DNA of 64,000 bases, from the NCBI GenBank assembly GCA_003240735.1, contig QFNE01000006.1, forward strand, positions 1-64,000, in the 5' to 3' direction. Positions 25,564 through 33,241 of this stretch are shown here, piece after piece. The notes beneath the pieces are model-generated. The model worked only from the letters and a program-made list of their open reading frames with translations, did no database searches and was not told where the DNA came from. The stretch's first letter is position 1, and each line of letters starts with the position of its first letter. The DNA is from Paracoccus denitrificans (GTDB taxonomy: Bacteria; Pseudomonadota; Alphaproteobacteria; Rhodobacterales; Rhodobacteraceae). A program made the translations under genes and the position numbers.

Positions 25564-26376
25564 ATGACATTGATGGAATGGGTGCCCCTGATCGCCGCGC
25601 TGCTGGTGGCCGGGGCATTTGCGGGTGTGCTGTCGGGCCTTCTGGGCGTCGGCGGCGGCGTCGTGCTGGTCCCGGCTTTCGTGGCGATTTTCACTGCGGC
25701 CGGGTATCATTCGGATCAGCTGATGCAGATGTGTCTGGCAACGTCCCTTGGGACGATGATCATCACCTCGTCACGCTCGGTCATGGCACACAACCGGCGC
25801 GGTGCGGTGGATTGGAGCATTCTAAGGACGTGGGCGCCGTGGCTGGTCATCGGCGCGGTCCTGGGCGCCCTGCTTGTGTCGCACCTGCGCACCGCGACCT
25901 TGCAGGCGATTTTCGCGGTTCTGGTGTTTGCCATCGCCCTGTGGATGGGGTTTTCGCGCCAGCACTGGCGTTTGGCCGATCATCTGCCGGGTGGTTTGTG
26001 GCGATGGACCATGGGGACCGTGGTGGGATTCCTGTCGGTCCTGCTGGGGATCGGCGGCGGGTCGTTCGCCGTCCCGCTGATGACGCTGCACAACATCCCG
26101 ATCCACCGTGCCGTGGCGACAGCATCGGGCTTTGGCGTGGTCCTTGCGATCCCGTCGGTGCTGATCTTCCTGCTGACGCCGGTAACGAACGCGCCGCCCG
26201 GCACGGTCGGGTCGATCAACCTGATTGTTCTGGTGCTGGTCACAGCCGTTTCGACGATCACCGCGCCTTATGGGGCAAGCCTTGCCCACAAGACAGACGC
26301 CGGGCGACTGAAGCGGATTTTCGCGATCTTCCTCGCGCTGGTTGCGCTGAACATGCTGTATAAAGTGCTCGCTTAA
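25564..26376 (+). CDS. TauE/SafE family membrane permease
   Basis: This 270-residue integral membrane protein has seven to eight hydrophobic segments and two family repeats. The N-terminal glycine-rich AGVLSGLLGVGGGVVLVPAF is mirrored in the second half by GFLSVLLGIGGGSFAVPLM. The family exports sulfite, sulfoacetate or other small organic anions across the inner membrane. It follows moaA by 4 bases; a link with molybdoenzymes such as sulfite dehydrogenase is possible but not shown. The SRAP gene follows 13 bases later. Confidence 0.88.
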   Translation: MTLMEWVPLIAALLVAGAFAGVLSGLLGVGGGVVLVPAFVAIFTAAGYHSDQLMQMCLATSLGTMIITSSRSVMAHNRRGAVDWSILRTWAPWLVIGAVLGALLVSHLRTATLQAIFAVLVFAIALWMGFSRQHWRLADHLPGGLWRWTMGTVVGFLSVLLGIGGGSFAVPLMTLHNIPIHRAVATASGFGVVLAIPSVLIFLLTPVTNAPPGTVGSINLIVLVLVTAVSTITAPYGASLAHKTDAGRLKRIFAIFLALVALNMLYKVLA

Positions 26377-26389
26377 GGCGGGAACCCAG

Positions 26390-27022
26390 ATGTGCAATCT
26401 TTACAGTCAGACGCGGTCCGTCGATGAAATCCGCCGCCTGTTTAGCCAGCTGCCGTTCCTGAATGCCGCTGGCAACCTTGAAGCGGGCGACATCTATCCC
26501 GATCAGCTCGCCCCGATCGTCCGCAACGCCGGCGACGGGGTTGAGCTTGTCCGCGCAAGATGGGGCATGCCGTCGCCCCCATCGGTCCTGAAGACTGCGC
26601 GCGATCCGGGCGTGACGAATGTGCGCAACGTGGCCTCTCCGCACTGGCGCCGGTGGCTGGGTCCTGCAAACCGCTGTCTGGTGCCCCTGACCATGTTCGC
26701 CGAGCCGCGCGGCAAGGGTCTGGGCAACCAATGGTTCACCGCCACCGACGATCGCCCGATGTTTTTTGCCGGGATCGAGACGCGGGGCTGGCGGTCCGTC
26801 CGCAAGGTCAAGGACGGTGAGACCACGGACGATCTGTTCGCCTTTCTCACTACCGAGCCGAATGCCGCGGTGCAGTCCGTCCACCCCAAGGCCATGCCGG
26901 TAATCCTGACCGATCCTGACGACTGGGTCACATGGCTGACTGCGCCCGCGCAGCAGGCCATGGCGTTGCAGCGCCCGTTGCCCGACGGCGCGTTGGAGCT
27001 GATCGACCCGACTGATGTGTGA
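26390..27022 (+). CDS. SOS response-associated peptidase (SRAP/HMCES family)
   Basis: This 210-residue protein is of the YedK/HMCES family, which cross-links covalently to abasic sites in single-stranded DNA through its second residue. Cys2 is present (MCNLYSQT) after removal of Met. Other conserved features are VTNVRNVASPHWRRW, the catalytic-type Glu in MFAEPRGKG, and the His in VHPKAMPVIL. Its stop lies one base from the encoded CCA end of the convergent tRNA-Gly gene, so no independent terminator fits between them. Confidence 0.88.
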   Translation: MCNLYSQTRSVDEIRRLFSQLPFLNAAGNLEAGDIYPDQLAPIVRNAGDGVELVRARWGMPSPPSVLKTARDPGVTNVRNVASPHWRRWLGPANRCLVPLTMFAEPRGKGLGNQWFTATDDRPMFFAGIETRGWRSVRKVKDGETTDDLFAFLTTEPNAAVQSVHPKAMPVILTDPDDWVTWLTAPAQQAMALQRPLPDGALELIDPTDV

Positions 27023-27023
27023 T

Positions 27024-27097
27024 TGGAGCGGGTGAAGGGAATCGAACCCTCGTCGTAAGCTTGGGAAGCTTCTGCTCTGCCATTGAGCTACACCCGC
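27024..27097 (-). tRNA. tRNA-Gly (anticodon CCC)
   Basis: On the minus strand, acceptor GCGGGTG (27097-27091) pairs with CACCCGC (27034-27028). D arm GCTC/GAGC, anticodon loop TTCCCAA (anticodon CCC) and T arm GAGGG-TTCGATT-CCCTT follow. Discriminator T and CCA are encoded. The first pair of the anticodon stem (G-A) is imperfect, while the other four pair. Confidence 0.94.
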
Positions 27098-27108
27098 ACG
27101 CGGACTTC

Positions 27109-27135
27109 GCTAACCTGCGCCGCGCGGTGCGTCAA
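27109..27135 (-). promoter_or_regulatory. Candidate promoter of tRNA-Gly
   Basis: On the minus strand TTGACG (27135-27130) and GTTAGC (27114-27109) are spaced 15 bases apart and end 11 bases before the tRNA. The -35 is good; the spacing is short. Confidence 0.4.
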
Positions 27136-27139
27136 GCGC

Positions 27140-27562
27140 TCACAGCAAGCCCATGTTGGCCAATTCGCGGGCCAGATGCGGGGGCAGGGTGCTTTCCCCG
27201 GCACGGCTGGCCGCGATGTCCGGGGGCGCGTCGGTCTCCGCAAGATAGCGCCAACCCTGAAACGGGCGGCGGGGCACTGCGGCGACTCGCACCAGCTCCG
27301 GCGACAGGATCAGCGCGCACCGCGAAATGTTGTCGTCGCCCTTGCGCTCTTCCAGCGCGATCAGGGTCTGGCGCGCCAGCATCGTTCCCTTGAAGACCCA
27401 GTAGATCGAGCCACCCGGCAGTAGCTCTGCCTCTCGCCGGGGCCACATGCGGGTGACGTGTTCGCGGGGGGCGTCGCCGAAGCGTTGTCGCTGCCACGCT
27501 TCCAGCGCGTCGGGGTCGGGGGCACCCACGCACAGTTTCATCAGGTGCAATTGCGTCGTCAT
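27140..27562 (-). CDS. DUF1489 family protein
   Basis: This 140-residue conserved protein of unknown function is common in alphaproteobacteria. It is recognised by the N-terminal HLMKLCVGAPDPDALEAWQ, then HVTRMWPRREAELLPGGSIYWVFKG and a closing FQGWRYLAETDAPPD. It is soluble, with no signal peptide. It lies between tRNA-Gly on the same strand and the divergent Bcr/CflA transporter 95 bases away. A YedK-tRNA-DUF1489 arrangement gives no functional hint. Confidence 0.87.
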   Translation of the reverse strand: MTTQLHLMKLCVGAPDPDALEAWQRQRFGDAPREHVTRMWPRREAELLPGGSIYWVFKGTMLARQTLIALEERKGDDNISRCALILSPELVRVAAVPRRPFQGWRYLAETDAPPDIAASRAGESTLPPHLARELANMGLL

Positions 27563-27657
27563 GGCGGGGATATAGGCGCAGTCCGGTATGGTTAACAGAT
27601 GGCGGTGCTTGCGTGGCGGTGTTTATGCGCCTAGCGGTGCGGCGAAAGGATTCCCCC

Positions 27658-28896
27658 ATGTCCCAAACAGACGCCACCGGCGCGCGCCGGCTGAAGCAGC
27701 CAGAGCTGATCGCCATGCTGGCTGCGGTCTTTGCCACCGTCGCCTTTTCGATCGACGCCATGCTGCCGGCGCTGCCCCAGATCGCGGCAGAATTGACGCC
27801 GACGGACGTGAACCGTGCGCAGTTGATCCTGACCGTCTTCACCGCTGGCATGGGGATCGGGACGCTGTTCACCGGGCCGATTTCCGACGCGATCGGGCGC
27901 AAGCCGACGATTTTGTTCGGGTTTGGCATCTATCTGCTGGCCGCCATCGGCGCTGCGTTCGCCCAGTCGCTGGAGATGCTGCTGTTTGCGCGTTTCGTCC
28001 AGGGGCTGGGCGCCGCCGCGCCGCGCGTGGTCGGCACCGCCCTGATCCGCGACATGTATCAGGGCCGCGACATGGCGCGCATTACCAGTTTCGTGATGAT
28101 GGTCTTCATGATCGTCCCGGCCTTGGCGCCGTCCATCGGACAGGGCTTCATCTATTTCCTGGGATGGCGCGGTGTGTTCCTTGCATTCGTCCTGTTCGGT
28201 CTGATCAGCGTCACATGGTTCAGCGTGCGCCAGCCCGAAACCCTGCCGATCCAGCGCCGCCGCCCCCTTAACCCACGGCTGCTGTGGTCGGGTATCAAGG
28301 AAGTCTTGTCTGACCGAGAGATCGTTCTGTACACGTTGACGCTCGCGTTGGGTTTCGGGCAGATGTTCGGGTTGCTATCGTCAGCCCAACAGTTGTTCGG
28401 CGAGGCGTATGGCAAGGGCGACAACTTCCCGCGCTGGTTTGCGCTGCTGGCAATTCTGTCGGCCTGCGGGATGTTTCTGAATTCGCGCCTGGTCATGACC
28501 GTCGGCATGCGCCGGATCGCACGCGGCGCTTATGTCATGCAGATCTGCATGTCGGCGATCTTTCTGACCTTGTTACTGACGGGCGTGCTGCCTGCCGCCC
28601 TCAGTTTCCCGGTGTTCTTCATCTGGGCGGTCAGCGTCTTCATGATGGCCGGCCTGACGTTCGGAAACCTGAACGCGCTGGCGATGCAGCGGAAGGGCCA
28701 CATCGCGGGCATGACCGCGTCGGTCGTGTCGGCGTTTTCGACGGTTGCGGCGGTTTGCATCGCCGCACCCGTCGGGCTTGCCTATAACGGCACAGCTGTC
28801 CCCGTCGCGATTTCGACGCTGGTCTGTTCGACTGTCGCCTGCATCATCCTGAGCTTTCTGATGAACCCGCACGAAGATCAGGCGGGCGGGCACTGA
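27658..28896 (+). CDS. Bcr/CflA family multidrug efflux MFS transporter
   Basis: This 412-residue major facilitator protein has about twelve membrane segments. The first helix FATVAFSIDAMLPALPQIAAEL and the loop FTGPISDAIGRKPTILFGFGIYLL carry the DHA1-type motif A (DxxGRKP). The motif C-type region FMIVPALAPSIGQGFIYFLGWR is typical of Bcr/CflA drug:proton antiporters. It is likely to export small toxic compounds across the inner membrane. The ATG at 27658 has AAAGGA upstream; the frame extends to 27613 but that start lacks a binding site. The substrate is unknown. Confidence 0.87.
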   Translation: MSQTDATGARRLKQPELIAMLAAVFATVAFSIDAMLPALPQIAAELTPTDVNRAQLILTVFTAGMGIGTLFTGPISDAIGRKPTILFGFGIYLLAAIGAAFAQSLEMLLFARFVQGLGAAAPRVVGTALIRDMYQGRDMARITSFVMMVFMIVPALAPSIGQGFIYFLGWRGVFLAFVLFGLISVTWFSVRQPETLPIQRRRPLNPRLLWSGIKEVLSDREIVLYTLTLALGFGQMFGLLSSAQQLFGEAYGKGDNFPRWFALLAILSACGMFLNSRLVMTVGMRRIARGAYVMQICMSAIFLTLLLTGVLPAALSFPVFFIWAVSVFMMAGLTFGNLNALAMQRKGHIAGMTASVVSAFSTVAAVCIAAPVGLAYNGTAVPVAISTLVCSTVACIILSFLMNPHEDQAGGH

Positions 28897-28913
28897 AACT
28901 GGGGCAGGGGCGG

Positions 28914-28941
28914 TTGACTCGGCCCCAACCCTGCTTATAAG
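28914..28941 (+). promoter_or_regulatory. Candidate sigma-70 promoter of rpsD
   Basis: TTGACT (28914-28919) and TATAAG (28936-28941) are separated by 16 bases. This is one of the best promoter matches in the window. It would give a leader of about 105 bases before the GTG of rpsD. Confidence 0.6.
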
Positions 28942-28966
28942 CGCCAACTTCATTGGTGTTGGTGGA

Positions 28967-29017
28967 CCCCGCAAGGGGAACCCTGTCGCCCAGATGCTGC
29001 AAGGCCTTTGGGAAAGG
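28967..29017 (+). promoter_or_regulatory. Structured 5' leader of rpsD
   Basis: The leader holds two compact hairpins: CCCC-GCAA-GGGG with a GNRA tetraloop (28967-28978) and CCTTT-GGG-AAAGG (29005-29017). S4 controls its own synthesis in other bacteria by binding a leader RNA, but the known alpha-operon structure is not recognisable here. A regulatory role is inferred from position only. Confidence 0.35.
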
Positions 29018-29052
29018 ACAACGCCCTTCACATTGAACGAAGGAGATCAGCC

Positions 29053-29673
29053 GTGAGCAAGCGCACGTCTGCCAAGTACAAAATCGATCGCCGCATGGGC
29101 GAAAACATCTGGGGCCGCGCGAAATCGCCGGTCAACAAGCGTGAATACGGTCCCGGCCAGCACGGCCAGCGCCGCAAGAACAAGCTGTCGGACTTTGGTA
29201 CGCAGCTGCGCGCGAAGCAGAAACTCAAAGGCTACTATGGCGACCTGACGGAAAAACAGTTCCGCCGGATCTATGCCGAAGCCGAACGCGTCAAGGGCGA
29301 CACCGGTGAAAACCTGGTCGGTCTGCTGGAGCGTCGTCTGGACGCGGTCGTTTACCGCGCCAAGTTCGTTCCGACCATCTTTGCCGCACGTCAGTTCGTG
29401 AACCACGGCCACGTCACCGTGAACGGTCAGCGCGTGAACATCGCGTCGTACCGCGTCAAGGAAGGCGACGTCGTCGCCGTGGCCGACAAATCGCGCCAGT
29501 TGACCATCGTTCTGGAAGCCATCGGCCTGCCCGAGCGTGACGTCCCCGACTATATCGAAGTCGACAACAACAAGCTGACCGCGACTTTCGTGCGCACCCC
29601 GGCTTTGGGCGACGTGCCGTACGCGGTTCAGATGGAACCCAACCTCGTCGTCGAATACTACGCGAAGAACTGA
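29053..29673 (+). CDS. rpsD: 30S ribosomal protein S4
   Basis: S4 binds 16S rRNA early in small-subunit assembly. The 206-residue product has the N-terminal KRTSAKYKIDRRMGENIW and REYGPGQHGQRRKNKLSDF of alphaproteobacterial S4. The S4 RNA-binding domain follows, at about 95-155 (LERRLDAVVYRAKF, FVNHGHVTVNGQRVNI). The GTG at 29053 is supported by AAGGAG 8 bases upstream and by the usual N-terminus. It is a single-gene unit, with its own promoter and a strong terminator directly after it. Confidence 0.97.
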   Translation: MSKRTSAKYKIDRRMGENIWGRAKSPVNKREYGPGQHGQRRKNKLSDFGTQLRAKQKLKGYYGDLTEKQFRRIYAEAERVKGDTGENLVGLLERRLDAVVYRAKFVPTIFAARQFVNHGHVTVNGQRVNIASYRVKEGDVVAVADKSRQLTIVLEAIGLPERDVPDYIEVDNNKLTATFVRTPALGDVPYAVQMEPNLVVEYYAKN

Positions 29674-29693
29674 TCTTCGCGCATCTCGATCTG

Positions 29694-29720
29694 GGGCCGT
29701 CCTGTGGGGCGGCCCTTTTT
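29694..29720 (+). terminator. Rho-independent terminator of rpsD
   Basis: GGGCCGTCC (29694-29702) pairs with GGGCGGCCC (29707-29715) over a TGTG loop. The 9-bp stem with one G-T pair is followed by TTTTT (29716-29720). Confidence 0.85.
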
Positions 29721-29778
29721 CATGGGCAGTTGGTCGATTGCCTTTGACTATGCCGCGCCCGTTGCCGACCCTTGCCGC

Positions 29779-30549
29779 ATGCCAGACAGCCCGCACCCCA
29801 ACCCAGATATCCCGCGCCCGGACGAGGCGCTGGTTATCGACGTCGACGGGTGGGAAGGGCCGTTGGATCTGTTGCTGACGCTGGCGCGGACGCAGAAGGT
29901 TGATCTGATGCAGATCAGCGTGCTGGCGCTGACCGAACAATATCTGGCGTTCGTGGACCGTGCCGCGAAACTGCGGATCGAACTCGCGGCCGATTATCTG
30001 GTCATGGCGGCCTGGCTCGCATTTCTGAAATCGCGGCTCCTGCTGCCCCCGGACCCCGAGGCCGAGGGGCCCAGTGCCGACGACATGGCCGCGCATCTGG
30101 CCTTTCAGCTTGAGCGATTGGCCGCCATGCGGAATGCCGCCGCGACGCTGATGGCGCGGGACCGGCTGGGGCAGGACCGTTTTGCCCGCGGCGCGCCGCA
30201 GCAGGTGGTCCGTCAGCGTCGGGTGGAGTGGAAGGTGGGGCTGATCGACCTGATGCGCGCCTATGCCAGCCTGCGCACGCGGGATGAGTTTCGCCCCTAT
30301 GCCTTCGATCGCCGCGACATCTATACGATGGAGCAGGCGCTGGACCGGATGCGCCGCTTGATCGGGTTTGCGGGCGACTGGACCGATCTGGCCGAATTCC
30401 TGCCGACCGGGTGGGGCAATGCCGGCGCGCGGCGCAGGTCGGCCACAGCGGCGACCTTTGCGGCGTCGCTGGAACTGGCGAAGCAGGGGCAGGTCGAGCT
30501 GCGCCAGTCGGAGAGCTTTGCCCCCATCGCAATCAGAAAGTGTCGCTGA
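29779..30549 (+). CDS. scpA: Segregation and condensation protein A
   Basis: ScpA is the kleisin that joins SMC heads in the bacterial condensin complex with ScpB. The 256-residue product has the family N-terminal block DVDGWEGPLDLLLTLARTQKVDL and ISVLALTEQYLAF, then ADYLVMAAWLAFLKSRLLLP. The C-terminal winged-helix half is present but shows no further motif that I can name. The ATG at 29779 is preferred because the ATG at 29722 lies directly after the rpsD terminator. scpB starts at the overlapping TGATG. smc is not in the window. Confidence 0.92.
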   Translation: MPDSPHPNPDIPRPDEALVIDVDGWEGPLDLLLTLARTQKVDLMQISVLALTEQYLAFVDRAAKLRIELAADYLVMAAWLAFLKSRLLLPPDPEAEGPSADDMAAHLAFQLERLAAMRNAAATLMARDRLGQDRFARGAPQQVVRQRRVEWKVGLIDLMRAYASLRTRDEFRPYAFDRRDIYTMEQALDRMRRLIGFAGDWTDLAEFLPTGWGNAGARRRSATAATFAASLELAKQGQVELRQSESFAPIAIRKCR

Positions 30550-31202
30550 TGGCTGAACCGATTCCTTCTGCACCGCCGCACATGGACCAGCAGGAGCGCA
30601 TGGTCGAGGCGCTGCTGTTTGCCAGCGCGGCGCCGCTTCGCATTGCCGATATGGCGGCGCGCATGCCGCACGGGACTGACCCCGCCGAGGCGTTGGCAAG
30701 GCTGCGGCAACGCTATTCCGGGCGCGGGGTTGAGATCGTGCGGGTGGGCGATGCCTGGGCCATCCGAACGGCGGCCGATCTGGGTTTTCTGATGCAGCTT
30801 GAACAGGTCGAACAGCGCCGTCTGTCACGCGCGGCCACCGAAACGCTGGCCATCGTGGCCTACCACCAGCCCGTCACCCGCGCCGAGATCGAGGAAATCC
30901 GGGGCGTCGCGGTCAGCAAGGGCACGCTGGATCAGCTGATCGAGATGGGCTGGGTCCGGGTGGGGCGTCGTCGTCAGACCCCGGGGCGACCCGCAACGTT
31001 CGCCGTGACCGAAGGGTTTCTGGATCAGTTCGGCCTTGAATCCGCACGGGATCTGCCGGGGCTGACGGAGCTCAGAGCCGCGGGGCTGCTGGAGTCGCGA
31101 CCGGGAGATGGCGCACTGCCGCTTGCGCGGACAGAGGAAGAGGCAGATGATGACGATCGATCCTCGCGTGACGCGGCGGATGATCTTTTCGACGACGAAT
31201 GA
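30549..31202 (+). CDS. scpB: Segregation and condensation protein B
   Basis: ScpB dimers bind ScpA and regulate SMC-dependent chromosome compaction. The 217-residue product has two winged-helix domains: MVEALLFASAAPLRIADMA near the N-terminus and LAIVAYHQPVTRAEIEEIRGV in the middle, followed by GRRRQTPGRPATFAVTEGFLDQFGL. The tail from about 195 is strongly acidic (EEEADDDD, DDLFDDE) and probably disordered. It overlaps scpA by 1 base and the next small gene by 4 bases. Confidence 0.94.
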   Translation: MAEPIPSAPPHMDQQERMVEALLFASAAPLRIADMAARMPHGTDPAEALARLRQRYSGRGVEIVRVGDAWAIRTAADLGFLMQLEQVEQRRLSRAATETLAIVAYHQPVTRAEIEEIRGVAVSKGTLDQLIEMGWVRVGRRRQTPGRPATFAVTEGFLDQFGLESARDLPGLTELRAAGLLESRPGDGALPLARTEEEADDDDRSSRDAADDLFDDE

Positions 31203-31219
31203 CGAAAGCGATTGGTCGG

Positions 31220-31453
31220 ATGAACCTCAACCAGATCTTGAACATGGCTTTGCGGATGTTGACCCGGCGCGCAGTCAACTGGGGCGTGAACAAGGGCGTC
31301 AACAGCATGACGCGCCGCACGGTCGGAAAGCCTGCGCCTAAGTCGGCAGGACCCAAGGCTGCAGGCGCACAGAAGCAGCAGCAGAAAGCGGCGCGAGAGG
31401 CGTCCAAACGCGCGCGACAGGCGGCGCAGATCACGCGCAGACTGGGGCGTTGA
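31220..31453 (+). CDS. Small basic protein downstream of scpAB
   Basis: This 77-residue protein has no domain that I recognise. The first 35 residues (MNLNQILNMALRMLTRRAVNWG, then VNKGVNSMTRR) form an amphipathic helix with alternating hydrophobic and basic residues; the rest is Lys/Ala/Gln-rich and ends in RQAAQITRRLGR. As far as I recall, similar small proteins starting MNLNQ occur after scpB in relatives, which is why I choose this start. An in-frame ATG at 31199 that overlaps the scpB stop is the alternative. DNA or membrane binding is a guess from charge. Confidence 0.6.
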   Translation: MNLNQILNMALRMLTRRAVNWGVNKGVNSMTRRTVGKPAPKSAGPKAAGAQKQQQKAAREASKRARQAAQITRRLGR

Positions 31454-31462
31454 GCCAAGGCG

Positions 31463-32539
31463 TTAAGCTTGCGTGAACTGCTTGGCCAGTTTGAGACCCT
31501 GGCCCTGATAGTTTGACGCCAGGCCCTTACCGTAAAGCCGCTTTGGCCGCGTGGCCATGCGTTCATAGATCAGCCGCCCCACGACCTGCCCGTGTTCGAG
31601 CGCAAACGGTGCCTCGTGGCACCGCACCTCAAGAACCCCCCGCGCGCCCTGACCAGCGGCACCGTAGCCAAAGCCGGGGTCAAAGAATCCGGCGTAGTGA
31701 ACGCGGAATTCGCCGACCATCGCCAGATAGGGTGACATCTCGGCCGCGAAATCGGGTGGGATGGTCACGGCCTCTCGGCTGACCAGAATATAGAACGCGC
31801 CGGGATCAAGGATCAGGCGGCCATCGGTGGTCCGAAGCTCATCCCAGAAATCATGGGCGGGATAGGCGCCGATCCGGTCCAGATCGACGACACCCGTGTG
31901 CGGGCGCGCGCGGTATCCGACCAGATCGCCCGAGGCGGGGCGAAGGTCGACTGAAAAGCCCAAGCCCTCATCAATCAGCGGGTGCCCATCGACCAGCGGC
32001 GTCGCCGCGTGCAGCGCGTCCAGCGCGGCGTCGTCAAGCACGGCTTGGCCTTGCCGCAGACGCAGCTGGTTCAGGCGCATGCCCGGCCGCACCAGTACAG
32101 AAAAGCTGCGCGGACAGATTTCGGCGTAGATTGGCCCGTCATAGCCGTCTGGCAGGCGGTCGAATTCCGTTCCGTCGTCGGTGACGAGACGCGTCAGCAG
32201 ATCAAGCCGGCCGGTCGAGGACTTGGCATTCGCAACCGCCTCAACGCCTTTCGGAAGGCACAGGCGCTCCATCAGGGGCACCAGATAGACGCAGCCCTTT
32301 TCCAGTACCGCGCCGTTCGTCAGATCCATCTGGTGCATCTCGAAATCGGCGAGCCGGTCTTCGACCCGCCGTCCGCGGCCGGCCAGGAACGACGCCCGAA
32401 GCCGCCAGGCGGTCTTACCAAGACGCAGGTCGAGCGACGCTGGTTGGATCTGATCGGAGGTGATCGCGACGTTGGACGCGATGGCGCCGGAGTCGATCAG
32501 GTGGCGGATTTCGGTATCGGGAAGGACGCCGTTCAACAA
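31463..32539 (-). CDS. 2'-deoxycytidine 5'-triphosphate deaminase, two-domain form
   Basis: This 358-residue member of the dCTP deaminase/dUTPase superfamily is about twice the length of classic Dcd. The two halves look like a fused duplication: ITSDQIQPASLDLRLG and IYAEICPRSFSVLVRPGMRLNQLRL in the first, then LILDPGAFYILVSREAVTIPPDFAAEMSPY and AGFFDPGFGYGAAGQG followed by LEVRCHEAPFALEHGQ in the second. It should deaminate dCTP to dUTP for dTMP synthesis. The start is a TTG at 32539 with GGGAGA in front; no ATG or GTG fits. A tRNA-Pro terminator ends only about 18 bases upstream. Confidence 0.82.
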   Translation of the reverse strand: MLNGVLPDTEIRHLIDSGAIASNVAITSDQIQPASLDLRLGKTAWRLRASFLAGRGRRVEDRLADFEMHQMDLTNGAVLEKGCVYLVPLMERLCLPKGVEAVANAKSSTGRLDLLTRLVTDDGTEFDRLPDGYDGPIYAEICPRSFSVLVRPGMRLNQLRLRQGQAVLDDAALDALHAATPLVDGHPLIDEGLGFSVDLRPASGDLVGYRARPHTGVVDLDRIGAYPAHDFWDELRTTDGRLILDPGAFYILVSREAVTIPPDFAAEMSPYLAMVGEFRVHYAGFFDPGFGYGAAGQGARGVLEVRCHEAPFALEHGQVVGRLIYERMATRPKRLYGKGLASNYQGQGLKLAKQFTQA

Positions 32540-32557
32540 AGCCAATCTCCCGCGATA

Positions 32558-32585
32558 TGAAAACGCCCGCCACAAGGGCGGGCGT
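32558..32585 (-). terminator. Rho-independent terminator of tRNA-Pro
   Basis: On the minus strand ACGCCCGCC and GGCGGGCGT form a perfect 9-bp stem around a 5-base loop, followed by a T run (TTTTC at 32563-32559). It lies 10 bases after the tRNA and directly in front of the dCTP deaminase gene. Confidence 0.8.
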
Positions 32586-32594
32586 CTTTCCAAA

Positions 32595-32672
32595 TGGTCG
32601 GGCCGGCGAGATTCGAACTCGCGGCCTTCCGCCCCCCAGACGGACGCGCTAACCAGACTGCGCCACGGCCCG
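32595..32672 (-). tRNA. tRNA-Pro (anticodon GGG)
   Basis: Minus-strand acceptor CGGGCCG (32672-32666) pairs with CGGCCCG (32605-32599). The anticodon stem TCCGT/GCGGA holds loop CTGGGGG, anticodon GGG. The T arm GCGAG-TTCGAAT-CTCGC, discriminator A and encoded CCA are present. Confidence 0.95.
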
Positions 32673-32680
32673 ACGAGCGC

Positions 32681-32710
32681 CATATAGACGAGGGTTCTGA
32701 CCCAGCACAA
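32681..32710 (-). promoter_or_regulatory. Promoter of tRNA-Pro
   Basis: Minus-strand TTGTGC (32710-32705) and TATATG (32686-32681) are spaced 18 bases and end 8 bases before the tRNA, so transcription would begin within a few bases of the mature 5' end. Confidence 0.5.
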
Positions 32711-32752
32711 GAGGCAGGGCCCGGTTTTCCACCAAGAGTTTGAAGTGGTCGG

Positions 32753-33217
32753 CTAGCGCACTGATACTGCGCGCAAACGTGCGGCCAATGGCACCAGACC
32801 GGCAGGTTCGGGGGCGTCCACGCGGCGCAATTGCGCGGCAGTGGCGGCAAGGCGATCAAGCCAAGCGATTGTCGAGGTTGTGGTAGGCGCGGAGGGGGCA
32901 GGGTGACGTGCAGGGGCGACTTCTGTGGCTGCATTTTCCCCCAAACGAACGGCCCCGCGCTGGCGGACGAGTGCGCCTCGATCTGACGTGATCAGGCGCT
33001 TCGCCCCCCGGATGGTCAGCCCTTCGACCCGCAGAACCTCGCACAGGCCTGCGGCCAATCGAACGTCGTCCGGGCGATAATACCGACGTCCATCGGCGCG
33101 CTTGACCGGCGACAGTTGAGAAAACTGCTGTTCCCAGTAGCGCAACACATGCGGCGCGACACCGATCAGCCGCGCGACTTCGCCGATCGAGCGATAGGCG
33201 TCAGGGGATTTCGCCAT
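32753..33217 (-). CDS. MerR family transcriptional regulator
   Basis: This 154-residue protein has an N-terminal MerR winged helix-turn-helix: YRSIGEVARLIGVAPHVLRYWEQQFSQL near 8-35 and RRYYRPDDVRLAAGLCEVL near 44-62. The C-terminal half is Ala/Pro/Thr-rich, has no metal-binding cysteines, and is likely flexible. This MerR-type gene regularly follows ihfA in alphaproteobacteria (24 bases here). Its target and signal are unknown. Confidence 0.87.
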   Translation of the reverse strand: MAKSPDAYRSIGEVARLIGVAPHVLRYWEQQFSQLSPVKRADGRRYYRPDDVRLAAGLCEVLRVEGLTIRGAKRLITSDRGALVRQRGAVRLGENAATEVAPARHPAPSAPTTTSTIAWLDRLAATAAQLRRVDAPEPAGLVPLAARLRAVSVR

Positions 33218-33241
33218 GTCTGCCTGTTCCGCCTTCCTGCC

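Noticed and set aside
29047..30828. An open frame of 593 codons antisense to rpsD, scpA and scpB
   Set aside because: It covers a promoter-leader-terminator unit and conserved genes on the other strand; the composition is that of antisense noise.
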